This document shows positions 16,387 to 17,743 of a DNA stretch of 17,743 bases, one piece after another. The stretch is from Prevotella sp. GTDB lineage: Bacteria; Bacteroidota; Bacteroidia; Bacteroidales; Bacteroidaceae. Below the pieces are notes generated by a model. The model was not told the DNA's origin. It saw only the letters and a program-made list of their open reading frames with translations, and ran no database searches. The position numbers were made by a program, and so were the translations under genes. How positions within the stretch are numbered: the stretch's first letter is position 1; each line of letters opens with the position of its first letter. The stretch spans positions 1 through 17,743 of the forward strand of contig JAHHQW010000050.1 of assembly GCA_020026195.1 (NCBI GenBank), given 5' to 3'.

Positions 16387-17622
16387 TTATTTCTTTATAA
16401 AGTTAATCTCTCCCACTCCTACCAGTCTGTCAGTACGATCACCATTATCACGATAATATACCAGGGCATGGTAGTGGTTCTGCGTCTGATAATAAGACCC
16501 TTCCGAGGGAACCGGAGTTACTGTATCTTTATTATATAACAGATAACGATAAGAATAATACCCCTGTTTCTGAAGAACAGAACCATAATAACATTTATCG
16601 TTATAGTCGTACTTCATAAGATATTTGTCATCAAAGCTGTCATTTGTCCATATACCGTTTATATAGACGTTTCCTACATATTCGGGCGATAACAGACAGT
16701 AGTTCACCTGTACATATTCTGTCGAAATATCAATCTCTACGTTATCACTGTTACGTACATAGAAAGCTCCGTCGGCATCTTCGTCATACACATAGTTGGG
16801 GCGCGGCTCGTCCGGAAAGAGATAAGCAAAATAATTACTTCCGTCCCAGTCAAGATGGTCGATTCCGAATGTAGGATGCGACACGTCGAGCAGTTCGAAC
16901 TTACGGTATTCGTTTCCTGCATGGAATATCAGTTCGCGGTTATGGTCCCATTTCAGTCCGTTACTCATTATGTACTGCGGTTTGGCATTTATACGTCTGT
17001 CCGCCCAGCTGAAGTTCTGTAGCACAACAGTCTTTATCTGCTCCGAGGGGTTGGTTACGTTAAGCCCGTTGTAAGATATCTGCATTCCAACCTGCTGATA
17101 ACGAGTGTTCATGCCTTTGTCTGTATTAGTGGTGACGCTCATTCCTACGCCCATGATGGGTTCTGCAATCATAAAACATACCTGAAGTACATTCTCGCCA
17201 GTCTCATCGTCACGTACCGTAAGTCTGTAGTTTCCACTGATTTTAGGCCGGCAGTCGGCATTTGGTATGGTAAGCTGGTAATGTGAATACTGTACATTTG
17301 TGCCGACAGATTCTGTTACGTCGTCGATAGGATTTCCCTCGGCAAACCCCTCGATATAGTCTGTCTCAAATATCTCGTCAGAAGGTGTCCAGTCGGCCTC
17401 GCAGTGCCGTATGGAGTACGTATAACGATGATACACGTGTGTAAGATCATCGAAACTTATGTGAATGCGTTCCAGACTGTTAAGACGGATGATAGGCAGA
17501 GCCATAGATTCGTTATCGGCCGTGACACGCAGCGTTGCTATGTCTTTGTCGTATATTTTGTTGGTCTGAGCTTTTATGACGGCTGACATCATTACGAGCA
17601 GCGATAAAAATAAATATTTCAT
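16387..17622 (-). CDS. DUF5103 / type IX secretion Plug-like protein
   Basis: A 411-residue protein with a signal peptide (MKYLFLSLLVMMSAVIKAQ) and the features of DUF5103: an early LNSLERIHISFDDL segment, a YTYSIRHCEADWTPSDE stretch, GNYRLTVRDDETGE, the VLQNFSWADRRI region, a central ELLDVSHPTFGIDHLDW, and a C-terminal NVYINGIWTNDSFDDKYLMKYD beta domain. In Flavobacterium a protein of this family, called Plug, closes the periplasmic side of the SprA translocon channel of the type IX secretion system when no cargo shuttle is bound. I infer the same role here. It stands alone on the minus strand with its own -7 box and terminator, apart from any other secretion machinery gene in this window. 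The presence of T9SS-tailed proteins in the window is consistent with it. Confidence 0.85.
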   Translation of the reverse strand: MKYLFLSLLVMMSAVIKAQTNKIYDKDIATLRVTADNESMALPIIRLNSLERIHISFDDLTHVYHRYTYSIRHCEADWTPSDEIFETDYIEGFAEGNPIDDVTESVGTNVQYSHYQLTIPNADCRPKISGNYRLTVRDDETGENVLQVCFMIAEPIMGVGMSVTTNTDKGMNTRYQQVGMQISYNGLNVTNPSEQIKTVVLQNFSWADRRINAKPQYIMSNGLKWDHNRELIFHAGNEYRKFELLDVSHPTFGIDHLDWDGSNYFAYLFPDEPRPNYVYDEDADGAFYVRNSDNVEIDISTEYVQVNYCLLSPEYVGNVYINGIWTNDSFDDKYLMKYDYNDKCYYGSVLQKQGYYSYRYLLYNKDTVTPVPSEGSYYQTQNHYHALVYYRDNGDRTDRLVGVGEINFIKK

Positions 17623-17643
17623 ATTCTAAGGTGTGTATACGTG

Positions 17644-17651
17644 CAAAGATA
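17644..17651 (-). promoter_or_regulatory. Candidate -7 box for the Plug-like gene
   Basis: On the minus strand the sequence is TATCTTTG, a full match to TAnnTTTG, ending 21 bases before the ATG at 17622. No -33 TTG at the expected distance was seen. The remaining bases to 17743 show no gene. Confidence 0.55.
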
Positions 17652-17743
17652 TAACATATTTCCTATATTAAATTATGAAAACTGATAAAATACTTACAGT
17701 CACTTGATTGAATAAGATGCAATACGCTATTTTGTAAAAATAA

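Noticed and set aside
16255..16539. A 94-codon plus-strand reading frame with hydrophobic stretches
   Set aside because: It overlaps the end of the Plug-like gene on the other strand and spans that gene's terminator. It has no promoter box and no recognisable domain.

Overview
The window looks like a chromosomal segment from a Bacteroidales bacterium, most likely Prevotella/Segatella-like. The reasons are: AT-rich intergenic DNA; several Bacteroidota-type -7 boxes (TAnnTTTG) 20-70 bases before start codons; an outer-surface lipoprotein with a Cys-Ser-Asp-rich export signal; secreted proteins with type IX secretion (T9SS)-style C-terminal tails; and a DUF5103/T9SS Plug homologue. I see no insertion sequence, phage gene, CRISPR array, rRNA or tRNA. 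Taxonomy is inferred from these traits and was not tested by any search.

Left part (49-7468, all minus strand). It holds a secreted propeller-like protein with a T9SS type A tail, then a two-gene operon of a surface lipoprotein C11 (clostripain-like) protease and a membrane-anchored alpha/beta hydrolase, then valS. A hairpin terminator follows valS and another follows the hydrolase gene. valS diverges from the plus-strand genes, and its candidate -7 box lies about 20 bp from the one for mazG.

Centre (7600-11909, plus strand). mazG (nucleotide pyrophosphohydrolase), a small lipocalin-like lipoprotein that overlaps mazG by an ATGA junction, rnz (RNase Z, GTG start), and a five-helix LTA-synthase-like sulfatase-fold membrane enzyme form a probable co-transcribed run. 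It ends at a strong hairpin terminator.

Regulatory module (11987-14925, plus strand). Two tandem BlaI/MecI-type repressor paralogues each have their own candidate promoter. The second is followed after one base by a BlaR1-like M56 metalloprotease. The ectodomain of this protease is not a penicillin sensor. It carries a carboxypeptidase-regulatory-like beta domain and segments resembling the plug of SusC-type TonB-dependent receptors. A BlaI-type TACA-N2-TGTA dyad lies upstream of the first repressor. This module is the most interesting part of the window.

Right part (15140-17651). A BspA-type leucine-rich-repeat surface protein with a short Prevotella-type C-terminal tail converges on a minus-strand gene for a DUF5103/T9SS Plug-like protein. 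The spacer contains two hairpin terminators, one for each direction. Overall the window is core-genome-like, with a cell-surface and secretion theme plus a proteolysis-controlled repressor module.
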